Source of the DNA: Membranihabitans maritimus | GTDB taxonomy: Bacteria > Bacteroidota > Bacteroidia > Chitinophagales > Saprospiraceae | NCBI RefSeq assembly: GCF_021729145.1 | Contig: NZ_JAJSLW010000004.1 | Location: 124,001 to 188,000 of the forward strand | Direction of reading: 5' to 3' | Length of the DNA stretch: 64,000 bases | Part shown: one piece after another, positions 1 to 8,844 of the stretch | Position numbering within the stretch: position 1 is the first letter of the stretch | Layout of the letters: the number at the start of each line of letters is the position of its first letter | Notes under the pieces: model-generated | The model's database searches: none | Told to the model about the DNA's origin: nothing | The model's input: the letters and a program-made list of their open reading frames with translations, nothing else | Program-made: the position numbers and the translations under genes

Positions 1-876
1 ATAAATGTGGAGAAACTTTACAATAAAATCAGAAACTTAAAATACCGCTATATAAAGGATGGATCACTTTTCCCCGATGAAGTAGATCAATATGACCCAT
101 ATATAATACGTGAAGCGCTGAACAATTGCATTGCACATCAAGACTACACATTGGGTGGTAAAATACTTGTCGTAGAAAGCGAAAATGCTTCCTTAACATT
201 TTCTAACGCAGGATCCTTTATTCCACAAAGTGTAGAATATGTTATTAAAGCCGATGCTCCGGAATCTACTTATCGCAATAAATTTTTATCAGATGCCATG
301 GTCAATTTGAATATGATCGATACCATAGGAAGTGGTATAAAACGCATGTTCAATATCCAAAGACACAAGTTTTTTCCCTTACCTGAATACGATTTATCCA
401 ACAATAAAGTACAAGTCACTATTATTGGAAAAATTCTGGATATTAACTATGCCCGCAAATTAGCCCAAATGCCCGAACTCATTTTAGATGAAATTATTCT
501 ATTGGATAAAGTGGCTAAAAAGAAGGAATTGACTAAAAATGAAATCAAGATTTTACGATCTAAAAAATTAGTTGAAGGCAGGAAACCCAATTTCCACATT
601 TCTTCTAAAGTAGCTTTGGCCACTAATGAAAAAGGAGAGTATATTAAATGGAAGGGCTTTGATGAAAATTACTACAAAGATCTTATTGTTAAGTACCTTG
701 AAGAATTTGGAAAAGCACGAAAATCAGATTTTAAAAAGTTATTGATGAATAAATTACCTGCCGTGTTAGACGAAAACCAGAAAGAACATAAGATTAAAAA
801 CCTCCTTCAGAAAATGAAAAATGAAAAGCTTATTACGATTAATAAAAGTCGCTATTGGGTTCTAGACGAGATTTAG
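1..876 (+). CDS. RecG-like / AlbA-type ATP-binding transcriptional regulator, C-terminal part
   Basis: The reading frame is open to the left edge, so the N-terminus (expected AlbA_2 / Schlafen-type DNA-binding domain) is outside the window. The visible part has the features of the HATPase_c_4 group often annotated as RecG-like helicase or putative transcriptional regulator: a block with REALNNCIAHQDY near residue 36, then GxFIP, then VNLNMIDTIGSGIKRMF. The last ~100 residues look like a winged-helix region. Bacteroidota carry many such proteins, often as stand-alone regulators or in defence loci. The internal GTG at 7 is not a credible start because homology-like sequence continues upstream. 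The stop codon lies at the junction of the first two units of an 11-bp tandem repeat. Family assignment is from motif recognition; the biological role is unknown. Confidence 0.75.
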   Translation: MNVEKLYNKIRNLKYRYIKDGSLFPDEVDQYDPYIIREALNNCIAHQDYTLGGKILVVESENASLTFSNAGSFIPQSVEYVIKADAPESTYRNKFLSDAMVNLNMIDTIGSGIKRMFNIQRHKFFPLPEYDLSNNKVQVTIIGKILDINYARKLAQMPELILDEIILLDKVAKKKELTKNEIKILRSKKLVEGRKPNFHISSKVALATNEKGEYIKWKGFDENYYKDLIVKYLEEFGKARKSDFKKLLMNKLPAVLDENQKEHKIKNLLQKMKNEKLITINKSRYWVLDEI

Positions 877-918
877 ACGAGATTTAGACGAGATTTAGAC
901 GAGATTTAGACGAGATTT
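864..918. repeat. Five perfect tandem copies of an 11-bp unit
   Basis: The unit AGACGAGATTT is repeated five times without mismatch. The first copy encodes the last residues of the upstream gene and its TAG stop spans the copy 1/copy 2 junction. Because 11 is not a multiple of three, TAG recurs in all three frames along the array. Confidence 0.95.
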
Positions 919-1106
919 GCAGCACTTTTACACAAATAAGCATAAATCATATATGTAATACACACTAATGCAAACACAAAAAATTAATTTAACACAAATA
1001 TTAATTTAGACGAAAATCGTATAAAATCAGATTCTGAGCACAGACCATCACAGGCACATGAATCGGGTAAAAAATATCACCTTTCGGATACGAATTATCG
1101 GATTTT

Positions 1107-1685
1107 CTACCTGGATTTTTTCACAAATTCCGTTAAAATAACAATCTTTTGGTCATTAACCCTTCCCTCTATTTGCGTAGGTTCATCCGCAACAAGTGAA
1201 ATTCTCCGGACAGCGGTTCCTCTTTTCGCAGTAAATCCAGCCCCTTTAACATTTAAATCTTTTGTTAATACCACTGTATCGCCCGTTTGAAGTTCCGCCC
1301 CATTGCAATCCAGATGCTTTGCTGAACCATTTGGCGCTTCTTCCTGCCCCTCCTTAGCCCATTGTAGGGTTTCTTCATCCAGATAAGCCATATCCAATAA
1401 ATTCAAAGCCCAGCTTTCAGATCTTAGTTTTTGTAACATTCTCCATGATAATACCTGGATGGCAGGAATTGTCGACCATATGCTTTCATTCAGACATTGC
1501 CAATCCACTGGATTTATGTCTGTATTGCCCAGCATTTGGTTCAGATAATTTTCATCGATCAAAATGCTATTTTCCTCGTTTCCTTCATCCGCCGGCGGAA
1601 GAGTATATACTTTCAAAGCCCCATTTTTTCCACTTATCTCACAACGATTTCCGCTCCTATCAATCAATAGTTGTTCCAGATCCAT
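1107..1685 (-). CDS. PhnA-domain protein
   Basis: Resembles the Bacteroidota long form of PhnA-like proteins (about 190 residues): an N-terminal region with a CEISG/NG segment, then a C-terminal PhnA SH3-like domain around residues 130-190 with the pattern LDCNGAELQTGDTV-LTKDLNVKGAGFTAKRGT-VR. Despite the historical name 'alkylphosphonate utilisation', the family has no proven role in phosphonate breakdown, and no phn genes are nearby. An upstream ATG at 1709 exists, but the ATG at 1685 gives the usual MDLEQLLIDRSGNRCE start and is preferred. Monocistronic; followed by a tail-to-head gap to the regulator. Good family confidence, unknown function. Confidence 0.8.
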   Translation of the reverse strand: MDLEQLLIDRSGNRCEISGKNGALKVYTLPPADEGNEENSILIDENYLNQMLGNTDINPVDWQCLNESIWSTIPAIQVLSWRMLQKLRSESWALNLLDMAYLDEETLQWAKEGQEEAPNGSAKHLDCNGAELQTGDTVVLTKDLNVKGAGFTAKRGTAVRRISLVADEPTQIEGRVNDQKIVILTEFVKKSR

Positions 1686-1745
1686 ATTTATATTATTAAC
1701 TTTCCGCAAAAAAAAATTTATATATTTGATTACAACTGTATGATT

Positions 1746-2405
1746 TCAAATATTCAATATCTCTCCAATTTTATCCATTTGCGGATCCAAATAGTTGTCA
1801 ATATAAAAATCACATGTTGGTAATTCAGTGGGGTGATGCGAAGATAGTACACCTACTACTTTCATATTTGCATTAATGGCAGCCTGAACCCCTGATGCTG
1901 AGTCTTCAAAAACAAGACAATCTTCCGGGTTGACTTTTAAATTATCGGCAGTACGTAAATAAACTTCCGGGTCAGGTTTATGGGTATTGACATCTTCGCT
2001 TGCCAATAGGGACATAAATTTTGATCGAATACTCAGTCGATCAATAATCAAATCCATATTGGCGCGGGGAGCAGAAGTGGCTACGCCTATTCTCTTTTCT
2101 TGCCTGTAGATATCTTCTAGAAAAGGAAGTAATCCGTCTATGGGTTCAACAATATCCTGATATATTTCCCGAAACAGGCTTTCTTTTTCCTCTTCTAATT
2201 TATTCAGTTCTGATTCAGAAATTTCACGATTCAAAAAATGAGTAAAAATGTATCTATTATTTTTCCCATACATATGGGCTGCATATTCTTCTTCAGTAGG
2301 ATACAATCCTCTTTTGGCAAAAACTTTCTCAAATGCTTTACTATGATGGGGGTTGGTGTGAGAAATAACACCATCCATATCAAATATTACTGCTTTTATT
2401 TCCAT
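1746..2405 (-). CDS. HAD-superfamily phosphatase / beta-phosphoglucomutase-like
   Basis: A 219-residue HAD hydrolase with a C1-type cap. Motif I is DMDGV at residues 9-13 (nucleophile Asp9, acid/base Asp11), motif II is ATSAP near 108, motif III is the Lys of HKPDPE near 142, and motif IV is FEDSASG near 165. The overall layout (helical cap after HSKAFEKVF, then VEPIDGL) matches beta-phosphoglucomutase/sugar-phosphate phosphatases such as YcjU or YniC, so a sugar phosphate is the likely substrate. Cytoplasmic, no signal peptide. It is separated from the next gene by about 57 bases and may be co-transcribed downstream of the GMC dehydrogenase pair. The exact substrate cannot be deduced. Confidence 0.85.
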   Translation of the reverse strand: MEIKAVIFDMDGVISHTNPHHSKAFEKVFAKRGLYPTEEEYAAHMYGKNNRYIFTHFLNREISESELNKLEEEKESLFREIYQDIVEPIDGLLPFLEDIYRQEKRIGVATSAPRANMDLIIDRLSIRSKFMSLLASEDVNTHKPDPEVYLRTADNLKVNPEDCLVFEDSASGVQAAINANMKVVGVLSSHHPTELPTCDFYIDNYLDPQMDKIGEILNI

Positions 2406-2462
2406 AAAATAAATATGGAAAAATTATACGATATAAAAAATCTAGTTGGATTTAATATTAAG

Positions 2463-3170
2463 TTACAGTTTATAATCGCTCCAATCCATCACTTCATTTC
2501 TGGTCGATTGATCGATGCATTCCCGTAGTGTTTTCTCATCATATTTCACGTTGTGCTTTGCAAGGACTTCCTCTGGAACACCGTCCCAGACATTAGGGGT
2601 ATTCCCTTTGAAACCCAGGTAATCTATTCCATCCTTTGATGTAAAATATCCGGTCACCACTAAATCCCTTAGCGTGGAGAAAAATTTGACTCCCTGGGTC
2701 ATGTTCTCGGAAGCTTCTTCAGGATACGCTATATCCTCCACTATAGCAATTTGATCTTCACCGGATATATCAACAAAGTTTTTTCCAAAACGTCTATTAC
2801 TCTCATGTTCCATCCAACGAAGTCCGCCCCGCAAGGGTGTTTGATACATTGGCCGGTCTTTGACCATAAACTCAATAAATTCAGGCACCCCAGCTTCGCT
2901 CGCTGAAGAAGAACTTTCATCTGCAGGTATAATGATATCGGACAAAACTACAAGAACTGCCATTTCCCGGTCCGTAAAATACTTTTGTGACAGTAATTCT
3001 TTATCACGCCTTAATTCTTCCGGGGTCCTTCCATATCCCAAGTCATTTTCTAACTTATCTCCGGGGTCGCCTTTGGGTCTACTTTTTATTCCGGATTCGC
3101 ATCCTGTCAAAAGTACACCAGCGCTTGCAGAACCTCCTATTAACAATTTCAGTGAATTTCGTCGATCCAT
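2463..3170 (-). CDS. Gluconate 2-dehydrogenase subunit 3 family protein (Tat-exported lipoprotein-like)
   Basis: Small subunit partner of GMC-type sugar dehydrogenases. The N-terminus MDRRNSLKLLIGG...GVLLTGC combines a twin-arginine-like RR with a lipobox ending in Cys, so export by Tat with lipid anchoring is likely. The body contains the family pattern of FTDREMAVLVVLSDIIIPADE followed by a conserved LRGGLRWME region and FFSTLRDLVVTGYFTS-GIDYLGFKGN. A longer ATG exists at 3200, but the ATG at 3170 places the RR motif at the N-terminus and lies 1 base after the TGA of the upstream GMC gene, typical of tight operon coupling. The subunit probably guides export and stability of the catalytic subunit. 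No cytochrome subunit is seen in the window. Confidence 0.85.
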   Translation of the reverse strand: MDRRNSLKLLIGGSASAGVLLTGCESGIKSRPKGDPGDKLENDLGYGRTPEELRRDKELLSQKYFTDREMAVLVVLSDIIIPADESSSSASEAGVPEFIEFMVKDRPMYQTPLRGGLRWMEHESNRRFGKNFVDISGEDQIAIVEDIAYPEEASENMTQGVKFFSTLRDLVVTGYFTSKDGIDYLGFKGNTPNVWDGVPEEVLAKHNVKYDEKTLRECIDQSTRNEVMDWSDYKL

Positions 3171-3171
3171 A

Positions 3172-4914
3172 TCAAATGTTATTTTTCTTAAGTTCATCAA
3201 TTAAATATTCAGATGCCCTCCAGGCCAGTGCCATAATGGTCCACGTTGGATTCTTATCCGCCTGGGAAACGAATACACCTCCATCCATTACAAATAAATT
3301 ACTGACATCATGCGTCTGATTGAATTCGTTGGTAACAGAATTACCTGAATTCGTACCCATACGGGTTGTACCTACTTCATGAATGATCCGTCCCGGCGCC
3401 TCCAGACCGTGATTGGATTCTTTACCCGGACGTTCTCCCAGAGGAACAGCCCCCAATGAGTCTATAATCTCTTCAAAAGTATCTTGCATATGCTTAGCCT
3501 GGTTGATTTCATCGTCCGTCCAATTATAATTAAACCGTAATACCGGAATGCCGTATTGATCTACGGTATTGGGGTCAATTTCACAGTAATTATCCTTTTG
3601 TGGAACGGACTCCCCTCGTCCTGCAAACCCTATACGGGCACCAAAAAATCGCTTTACATCATCTTTCAATGACAAACCATAACCACCCGCTTTCTTCGGT
3701 TTTCCATCCTTATCAGGTACCTTTCCATTCATGTTTTCCATACCAAATCCAAAACCGTACAGCGGCATATTCATTCCCCCTCCGTATTCTATATGATACC
3801 CCCTGGTAAAATCCAAATCTTTTTTATCATTTAACCACCACGGTGTGTAGACATGCATACCTCTTACTCCATCTTCGTTATATCGTTTCCGGTCCAACAG
3901 TTCAGGTAAGATTGCACCTCGGGATGCCCCTGTGGAATCGTGTAAATACTTACCTACCAAATCACTGGAATTAGCCAAACCATTAGGATGTTGAGCCGAT
4001 TTGGAATTAAGTAAAATTCGCGCCGTACTGCATGCACTTGCAGCTAGAATAACTGTCTTCGCTTTGACCGAATATTCTTTTTTATCCAGTCTATCTATGT
4101 AGGATACACCTGTTGCTTTTCCGTTATCATCGGTCAAAACTTCCCGCACCATGGCGTCCACATACATATCCACATTTCCTGTCTCCAGCGCGGGTTGTAC
4201 TAACACAGAAGAAGACGAAAAATCACCATAAACACTGCAGGAGCGATTGCATTGTCGACAATAAAAACATACGCCCCTTTTATTATTAATCTTTTTTGTA
4301 AGCATCGACATTCGTGCCGGGATAACCGGAATTCCTATCTTACCTAATCCTTTTTTTAGATATAGTTCGTGAAGTCTCGGTTTGGGCGGAGGTAAAAAAT
4401 ACCCATCGGGTTCATTGGGAATATTTTCCCGGGTACCAAATACCCCTACCAACTTATCCACTTTATCATAATATGGGGCTACATCTTCATAGCCAATGGG
4501 CCAATTATCCCCTTTTCCGTCAAAGTCCTTCCGCTTAAAATCCAGGGGGCCAAATCTAAGGGAAATCCTTCCCCAATGGTTGGTTCTACCTCCAACCATT
4601 CTCGATCGAAACCAGTCAAATTCAGTACCACCCTTTCGAGTGTAAGGTTCACCGTTTATCTCCCATCCTCCATACGCCATATCAAAATCCCCAAAGGAAC
4701 GGGTATCTGTACTGGCACCACGCCTCGGGGATTCCCAGGGCCACTTCATCTGTGTCTGAGTCTCCGGATCGGCCGGATCAAAATCAGGTCCGGCCTCTAC
4801 AAGAGCTACTTGCAACCCTGCCTCAGCCAACACTTTTGCAGCCATTCCTCCCCCGGCTCCCGACCCAACAATACACACATCGTATTTCTTTGTCTGTTCT
4901 TTAATTTGAAACAT
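3172..4914 (-). CDS. GMC-family FAD oxidoreductase (sugar dehydrogenase catalytic subunit)
   Basis: 580 residues. N-terminal dinucleotide fold GSGAGGGMAAKVLAEAG with a following acidic VEAGPD. C-terminal GMC/choline-dehydrogenase block: HEVGTTRMGTNSGNSVTNEFNQTHDVSNLFVMDGGVF, with His and NPTWTIMALAWR at the end. A Cys-rich insertion (CFYCRQCNRSC around residue 219-229) is typical of the gluconate-2-dehydrogenase/glucoside-3-dehydrogenase large-subunit group and may hold an Fe-S or disulfide element. Expected reaction: FAD-dependent oxidation of a sugar or glycoside hydroxyl at the periplasmic side. No signal peptide of its own, so it is probably co-exported with the Tat-type subunit 3 encoded immediately downstream. 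Substrate unknown; 3-keto-sugar formation is a reasonable but untested idea. Confidence 0.88.
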   Translation of the reverse strand: MFQIKEQTKKYDVCIVGSGAGGGMAAKVLAEAGLQVALVEAGPDFDPADPETQTQMKWPWESPRRGASTDTRSFGDFDMAYGGWEINGEPYTRKGGTEFDWFRSRMVGGRTNHWGRISLRFGPLDFKRKDFDGKGDNWPIGYEDVAPYYDKVDKLVGVFGTRENIPNEPDGYFLPPPKPRLHELYLKKGLGKIGIPVIPARMSMLTKKINNKRGVCFYCRQCNRSCSVYGDFSSSSVLVQPALETGNVDMYVDAMVREVLTDDNGKATGVSYIDRLDKKEYSVKAKTVILAASACSTARILLNSKSAQHPNGLANSSDLVGKYLHDSTGASRGAILPELLDRKRYNEDGVRGMHVYTPWWLNDKKDLDFTRGYHIEYGGGMNMPLYGFGFGMENMNGKVPDKDGKPKKAGGYGLSLKDDVKRFFGARIGFAGRGESVPQKDNYCEIDPNTVDQYGIPVLRFNYNWTDDEINQAKHMQDTFEEIIDSLGAVPLGERPGKESNHGLEAPGRIIHEVGTTRMGTNSGNSVTNEFNQTHDVSNLFVMDGGVFVSQADKNPTWTIMALAWRASEYLIDELKKNNI

Positions 4915-5228
4915 AATTTAATCCCGTATTTTTCGCATATATAAACTAATTATTAAAAATAATTCAATTAAAGCAATATTTACATACGTACTCAATTGAC
5001 TTTTCATAATACTTTTTTAGCCAGGTATCGCATCCGTATGGCTGATTTTTAGACAATTCGCTTTAAAATTCTATATATTTTGAACGATTGAAACCATTAA
5101 TTGGACTAGTCAAAGGATATTATTTTTGGATGTAATCATAATCAATGACAAAATTTGAACAGGTCAATTATCTGCATAAGAAATAATTTCTGCTTCACAG
5201 AGTCGGTCAAAATAAAAAAGAAAATAAA
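4915..5228. other. Intergenic region, no gene seen
   Basis: AT-rich gap of about 310 bases between the GMC gene start and the Uma2 gene end. It should contain the promoter for the GMC/subunit-3 operon, but I could not place a convincing Bacteroidota -33/-7 pair. No ORF, RNA or long repeat was recognised. Confidence 0.5.
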
Positions 5229-5861
5229 TTAATGGTATTCGGGAAAATCAAAAACCTCGGTCAAATCCAGGTCTATTCCCGGTAAAACTTCTGAAGAAAC
5301 GGTATCACCTACGGTCAAAAGTGGGGTCGGTTGAAATTTCCCGGTGTCATCCAAAATGTATCGAAAAATCGTTCTTTCTTCCGGATGCACAATCCAATAT
5401 TCACGGACTCCGGCTTCCTCATAAACTTCGTATTTATCCTTAAGCTCCTTTTGATTGTTGCTGGGAGACAAGATTTCAATTACGATATCGGGAGCGCCAA
5501 TCACACCTTTGAAATCTATCTTCTCAGGATCACAAACTACACATATATCCGGCTGGACAACTGTAAAAATGTCCTTATCTTTTTTCGAATTTACAGGAAG
5601 CCGGACATCAAAAGGGGCTGCAAAAACCTCGCATTTCCTTCTCTTCAAAAATTGGAATAATTCGCCAGAGATATTTATTGATACTCTTTGATGAGATGTA
5701 TTCGGACCCGCCATTTGAAACACCTTCCCTTTGATCAGTTCCAGCCGTTCCTCAATTTCCCATCTGAGATAATCCCTATAGCTATATATAGCCGACAAAT
5801 CCAGGTCCTGGATCCGGGAGATTTTCTTCGGTTGTTTCTTATATTTTTTTACTGTCCCCAT
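5229..5861 (-). CDS. Uma2-family (DUF820) putative restriction endonuclease-fold protein
   Basis: 210 residues with the Uma2/DUF820 pattern: YSYRDYLRWEIEERLELIKGKVFQMAGPNTSHQ, then QPDICVVCDPEKID, then GAPDIVIEILSPSN and DKYEVYEEAGVREYWIVHPEE. The Asp of QPDI, the Glu of VIEILSP and the following Lys form the PD-(D/E)xK-like catalytic core. The family is abundant in Cyanobacteria and Bacteroidota, with unproven nuclease activity, and often behaves as a mobile gene. It stands alone here with no methyltransferase or helicase beside it. Confidence 0.85.
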   Translation of the reverse strand: MGTVKKYKKQPKKISRIQDLDLSAIYSYRDYLRWEIEERLELIKGKVFQMAGPNTSHQRVSINISGELFQFLKRRKCEVFAAPFDVRLPVNSKKDKDIFTVVQPDICVVCDPEKIDFKGVIGAPDIVIEILSPSNNQKELKDKYEVYEEAGVREYWIVHPEERTIFRYILDDTGKFQPTPLLTVGDTVSSEVLPGIDLDLTEVFDFPEYH

Positions 5862-6183
5862 TAACTAATTACCACTGGCCACTTATAGCCAGTAAATGCT
5901 TAATTACTTTGATAAGTTCCGTTAAAAAAAAGTAAATTTTGAATATCCCAAAAAAGTCAAGATAATACCATCAATGGAAATATTTTACAACGTTATTTCG
6001 AAAGATATTTTCTGATATTTGCAAATAATTCGAGAGTGATAAAACACTATTTATTAGAATCAAGATATTTCAAAACAAAAATCGCAACTGACGGAACAAT
6101 AAATATTATTAAAAAGCAACTAGTCTTTTTAAAATAATAATTCGTTTCAATAGTAAGAATTATAAAAAAGAAAAATATAAAAG
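5862..6183. other. Intergenic region upstream of the sugar operon
   Basis: About 320 AT-rich bases between the divergently oriented Uma2 gene and the plus-strand operon beginning at 6184. It must contain the operon promoter. The A-rich stretch just before the ATG at 6184 is typical of Bacteroidota translation initiation. No coding sequence or strong hairpin was seen. Confidence 0.5.
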
Positions 6184-6882
6184 ATGAAACCAATTGTTCA
6201 AATTTCACTTGACCTGACCAATATAGATGAAGCCCTGAAAACCGCAGAAATTGCAATGAAAGCCGGTGTAGACTGGCTAGAAGTAGGTACACCTCTCATT
6301 CTTGCCGAGGGACTCCACGGAGTACGGAAAATGAGAGAAGCATTCCCGGACACTCCTATTGTAGCAGATTTAAAGACCATGGACGGAGGATACCTGGAAG
6401 CAGAAATGATGGCAAAAGCAGGTGCTACTCACGTAGTGGTGATGGCCCGGGCTCATGAAGAAACCATAAAATGTGTTGTTCAGGCTGGTAAAGATTTTGG
6501 AGCAGAGGTAATGGGTGACAACCTTGGTTGTCCTGATATGGTAGCGGGTGCTAAAAGATTAGAAGATTTGGGATGTGATTACGTTATACACCATATAGGT
6601 TATGATGAAAGAAGAGGAATTGCTGCTGCTGGAAACAGAATGCCAAGTCCTCTTGATCAATTAAAACAAGTAGTAGAAGCGGTCAATATTCCGGTTCAGG
6701 CTGTGGGTGGCCTTTCCCTTGAACAAGCCATTCAATGTCCTGAATACGGGGCCCCCTTAGTGGTTTTGGGTGCACCTTTGACCATAGACGCTGACGCATT
6801 CAAGACAGCAGATGGAGACCTGGAGGGATCACTTCGATTAATATGCGAAAAAGTACATGCCTACGGGGATGTAAAAATATAA
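6184..6882 (+). CDS. HUMPS/OMPDC-superfamily protein (3-hexulose-6-phosphate synthase / 3-keto-L-gulonate-6-P decarboxylase-like)
   Basis: 232-residue TIM-barrel protein of the orotidine-5-phosphate decarboxylase suprafamily. Asp10 on strand 1 (QISLDL), the triad in ADLKTMD (Asp62, Lys64, Asp67), and HHIGYD near residue 136 are the family's metal- and substrate-binding positions. Members either decarboxylate 3-keto-gulonate-6-phosphate or condense formaldehyde with ribulose-5-phosphate. It opens a four-gene plus-strand operon with two dehydrogenases and a sugar isomerase, so action on an oxidised (keto) sugar or sugar acid is more likely than formaldehyde fixation; no 6-phospho-3-hexuloisomerase is present. 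No kinase is seen in the operon, so the phosphorylation state of the substrate is unclear. Confidence 0.8.
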   Translation: MKPIVQISLDLTNIDEALKTAEIAMKAGVDWLEVGTPLILAEGLHGVRKMREAFPDTPIVADLKTMDGGYLEAEMMAKAGATHVVVMARAHEETIKCVVQAGKDFGAEVMGDNLGCPDMVAGAKRLEDLGCDYVIHHIGYDERRGIAAAGNRMPSPLDQLKQVVEAVNIPVQAVGGLSLEQAIQCPEYGAPLVVLGAPLTIDADAFKTADGDLEGSLRLICEKVHAYGDVKI

Positions 6883-6907
6883 ATCAGAAAATTAAAAACT
6901 AGAGAAT

Positions 6908-7936
6908 ATGAATTCAGCTGCCGTAGTAAATTTTGCACCTGAAAAAGGATCTGTAGAAATACGGGAAATTCCCCGACCTGAAATAGGAGACGAGGATGTT
7001 TTGTTGGAAGTAGCCAATGTAGGGGTATGTGGAAGTGACTTACACCAGTGGACAGCAGACCACAGTTGGCCCGTTAATTACCCTGTAGTCCTCGGACATG
7101 AATTTGGAGGTCACATTGTTGCTTTGGGTAAACAGGTCAAAGGTTGGAAAGAAGGGGATCGAGTAGTTAGTGAAACGGCTGCAGTCATCGACAAAGAAAA
7201 CCCCATGACCAAACAAGGCTTGTATAATTTGGATCCTACCCGGAAGGGGTTCGGCTATGGCGTAAATGGAGCCATGACCCGATATGTAAAAGTTCCGGCC
7301 AGGTGCTTACATAAAGTACCGGATTCATTGTCATTCGAACAAGCTTGTCTTACAGAACCTTGTTGCGTAGCTTTCAATGCAGTTGTTGGAAATGGGCATA
7401 TTAAACCCGGAGACAGAGTTGTCGTTCTCGGACCAGGCACTATTGGTATACTTTGTGCCGCCATGGCCCGATTATGTGGAGCAGAAGTCGCTATAGTCGG
7501 ACTGGAAGCAGATAAAGGGAGATTGAAAATAGCGGAAGAGAGCTATGGATGTACCCCTATTATAAAAGACGCTACTTCATGGGCTTTTGAGAGAGACGGT
7601 CTTGGTGCAGATATGGTAATAGATGCTGCCGGTGTAAGCATAACGCTCAAAAATGCTATTAACCTCGTTCGTCCTAATGGTCACATTTCGAAAGTCGGTT
7701 GGGGAAAAGATCCGTTGGGATTTTCTTTGGATCCACTGGTTCAGAAAAATGCTACTTTGCAGGGAAGTTTTAGTCACAACTGGCCGATTTGGGAACGAGT
7801 AATTGCTTTACTTACAAGCGGTGCCCTAAATGTAAAACCTATAATTGGAGGAGTCTGGGGTATCGAAGACTGGCACGAAGCATTTGAAAAAATGCACAAA
7901 GGAGAAGTAGTAAAAAGTGTATTAAAACCTGTGTAG
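6908..7936 (+). CDS. Zinc-dependent medium-chain alcohol/polyol dehydrogenase
   Basis: 342-residue MDR-family dehydrogenase. Catalytic zinc ligands are recognisable as Cys41 (CGSDLHQW) and the His64-Glu65 pair in GHEFGG. The Rossmann fold is marked by VVLGPGTIGILCAAMARL around residue 175, followed by an acidic GLEAD that suggests NAD preference. The four-cysteine structural-zinc loop of sorbitol/threonine dehydrogenases is missing; that place reads ETAAVIDKENPMTKQG. It lies 25 bases after the HUMPS gene and only 1 base before the next SDR start, so it is clearly one operon. Likely oxidises a sugar hydroxyl or sugar acid; substrate not identifiable from sequence. Confidence 0.88.
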   Translation: MNSAAVVNFAPEKGSVEIREIPRPEIGDEDVLLEVANVGVCGSDLHQWTADHSWPVNYPVVLGHEFGGHIVALGKQVKGWKEGDRVVSETAAVIDKENPMTKQGLYNLDPTRKGFGYGVNGAMTRYVKVPARCLHKVPDSLSFEQACLTEPCCVAFNAVVGNGHIKPGDRVVVLGPGTIGILCAAMARLCGAEVAIVGLEADKGRLKIAEESYGCTPIIKDATSWAFERDGLGADMVIDAAGVSITLKNAINLVRPNGHISKVGWGKDPLGFSLDPLVQKNATLQGSFSHNWPIWERVIALLTSGALNVKPIIGGVWGIEDWHEAFEKMHKGEVVKSVLKPV

Positions 7937-7937
7937 T

Positions 7938-8729
7938 ATGCGATTAAAAAACAAAGTAATAATTATTACCGGAAGTACGACTGGGATTGGTAAAGCGATT
8001 GCCATTCGCTGTGTCAAAGAAGGAGCCAGGGTAATAGTGCATGGCCGTGAAAAAGAAGCAGGGGAAAAAGTGATAGAAGAAATTGGCCCAGAAAATGGGG
8101 TTTTGCATCTGGATGATTTAACAGACCCCTTATCAGCCGAAAGGCTGGTCAAAGCAGCTATAACAGCCTATGGCCAATTGGATGCCATCGTAAACAATGC
8201 TGCCTGGGTTCCTGCATCCGATATACACAATACTGATTTAAAATTATTAGAAGAAGTATTTTCTGTAAATACTTTTGCACCTTACCTTTTGATCCAATCG
8301 GCTTTACCCCATTTAACAGAAACCAGAGGCTGCGTTCTCAATATTGGTTCCGTAAATGCCTGGAGTGGAGAGCCTAATTTATTGGCTTATAGTATGAGTA
8401 AAGGGGCCATGATGACCATGACCCGGAATTTGGGTGATGCACTCTTTAGAGAGGTAGGAGTCCGCGTAAACCAAATTAATCCCGGCTGGGTCCTTACTGA
8501 AAAGGAAATAGAACGAAAAAAAAGTCACAATTTGTCTGATACCTGGTACGAAGATCTACCCAAAATGTATGCTCCGGCCGGAAGAATTATTTGGCCGGAA
8601 GAAATTGCTGCCGCCGTTATTTATTGGTTATCTGATGAAAGTGGTCCAATTAGCGGCCAAACTGTTGAACTGGAGCAATATCCACTATTGGGTAGGAATG
8701 CCCCCAAAGATGAAACAACGATTCCTTAA
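7938..8729 (+). CDS. Short-chain dehydrogenase/reductase (SDR)
   Basis: 263 residues, classical SDR. Cofactor motif TGSTTGIG at residues 11-18, NNAAW near 86-90, catalytic Ser138 (NIGSVNAW), Tyr151 and Lys155 in YSMSK, and NPGWVLTE after that. The ATG follows the stop of the preceding dehydrogenase by one base, implying translational coupling. Within the operon it probably performs the second redox step on the same sugar-derived intermediate, alongside the MDR enzyme. Cytoplasmic. Confidence 0.9.
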   Translation: MRLKNKVIIITGSTTGIGKAIAIRCVKEGARVIVHGREKEAGEKVIEEIGPENGVLHLDDLTDPLSAERLVKAAITAYGQLDAIVNNAAWVPASDIHNTDLKLLEEVFSVNTFAPYLLIQSALPHLTETRGCVLNIGSVNAWSGEPNLLAYSMSKGAMMTMTRNLGDALFREVGVRVNQINPGWVLTEKEIERKKSHNLSDTWYEDLPKMYAPAGRIIWPEEIAAAVIYWLSDESGPISGQTVELEQYPLLGRNAPKDETTIP

Positions 8730-8844
8730 AATGGAAAGGATTTATACAAAACGTAAAAAGTAACTAATAACCAATTCAAATATCCCAAACCCCAAGTACC
8801 AAATGATTACGGGATGGGTATTAAAAATTGAAAATTAAACGAAT

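Noticed and set aside
1445-1699. Plus-strand ORF opposite the PhnA-domain gene
   Set aside because: Pure antisense shadow; no domain and the minus-strand gene is well supported.
5229-5861. Uma2 protein as part of a restriction-modification system
   Set aside because: No methyltransferase, specificity or helicase gene is adjacent.
7255-7464. Minus-strand ORF within the MDR dehydrogenase
   Set aside because: Shadow ORF; low-complexity translation without motifs.
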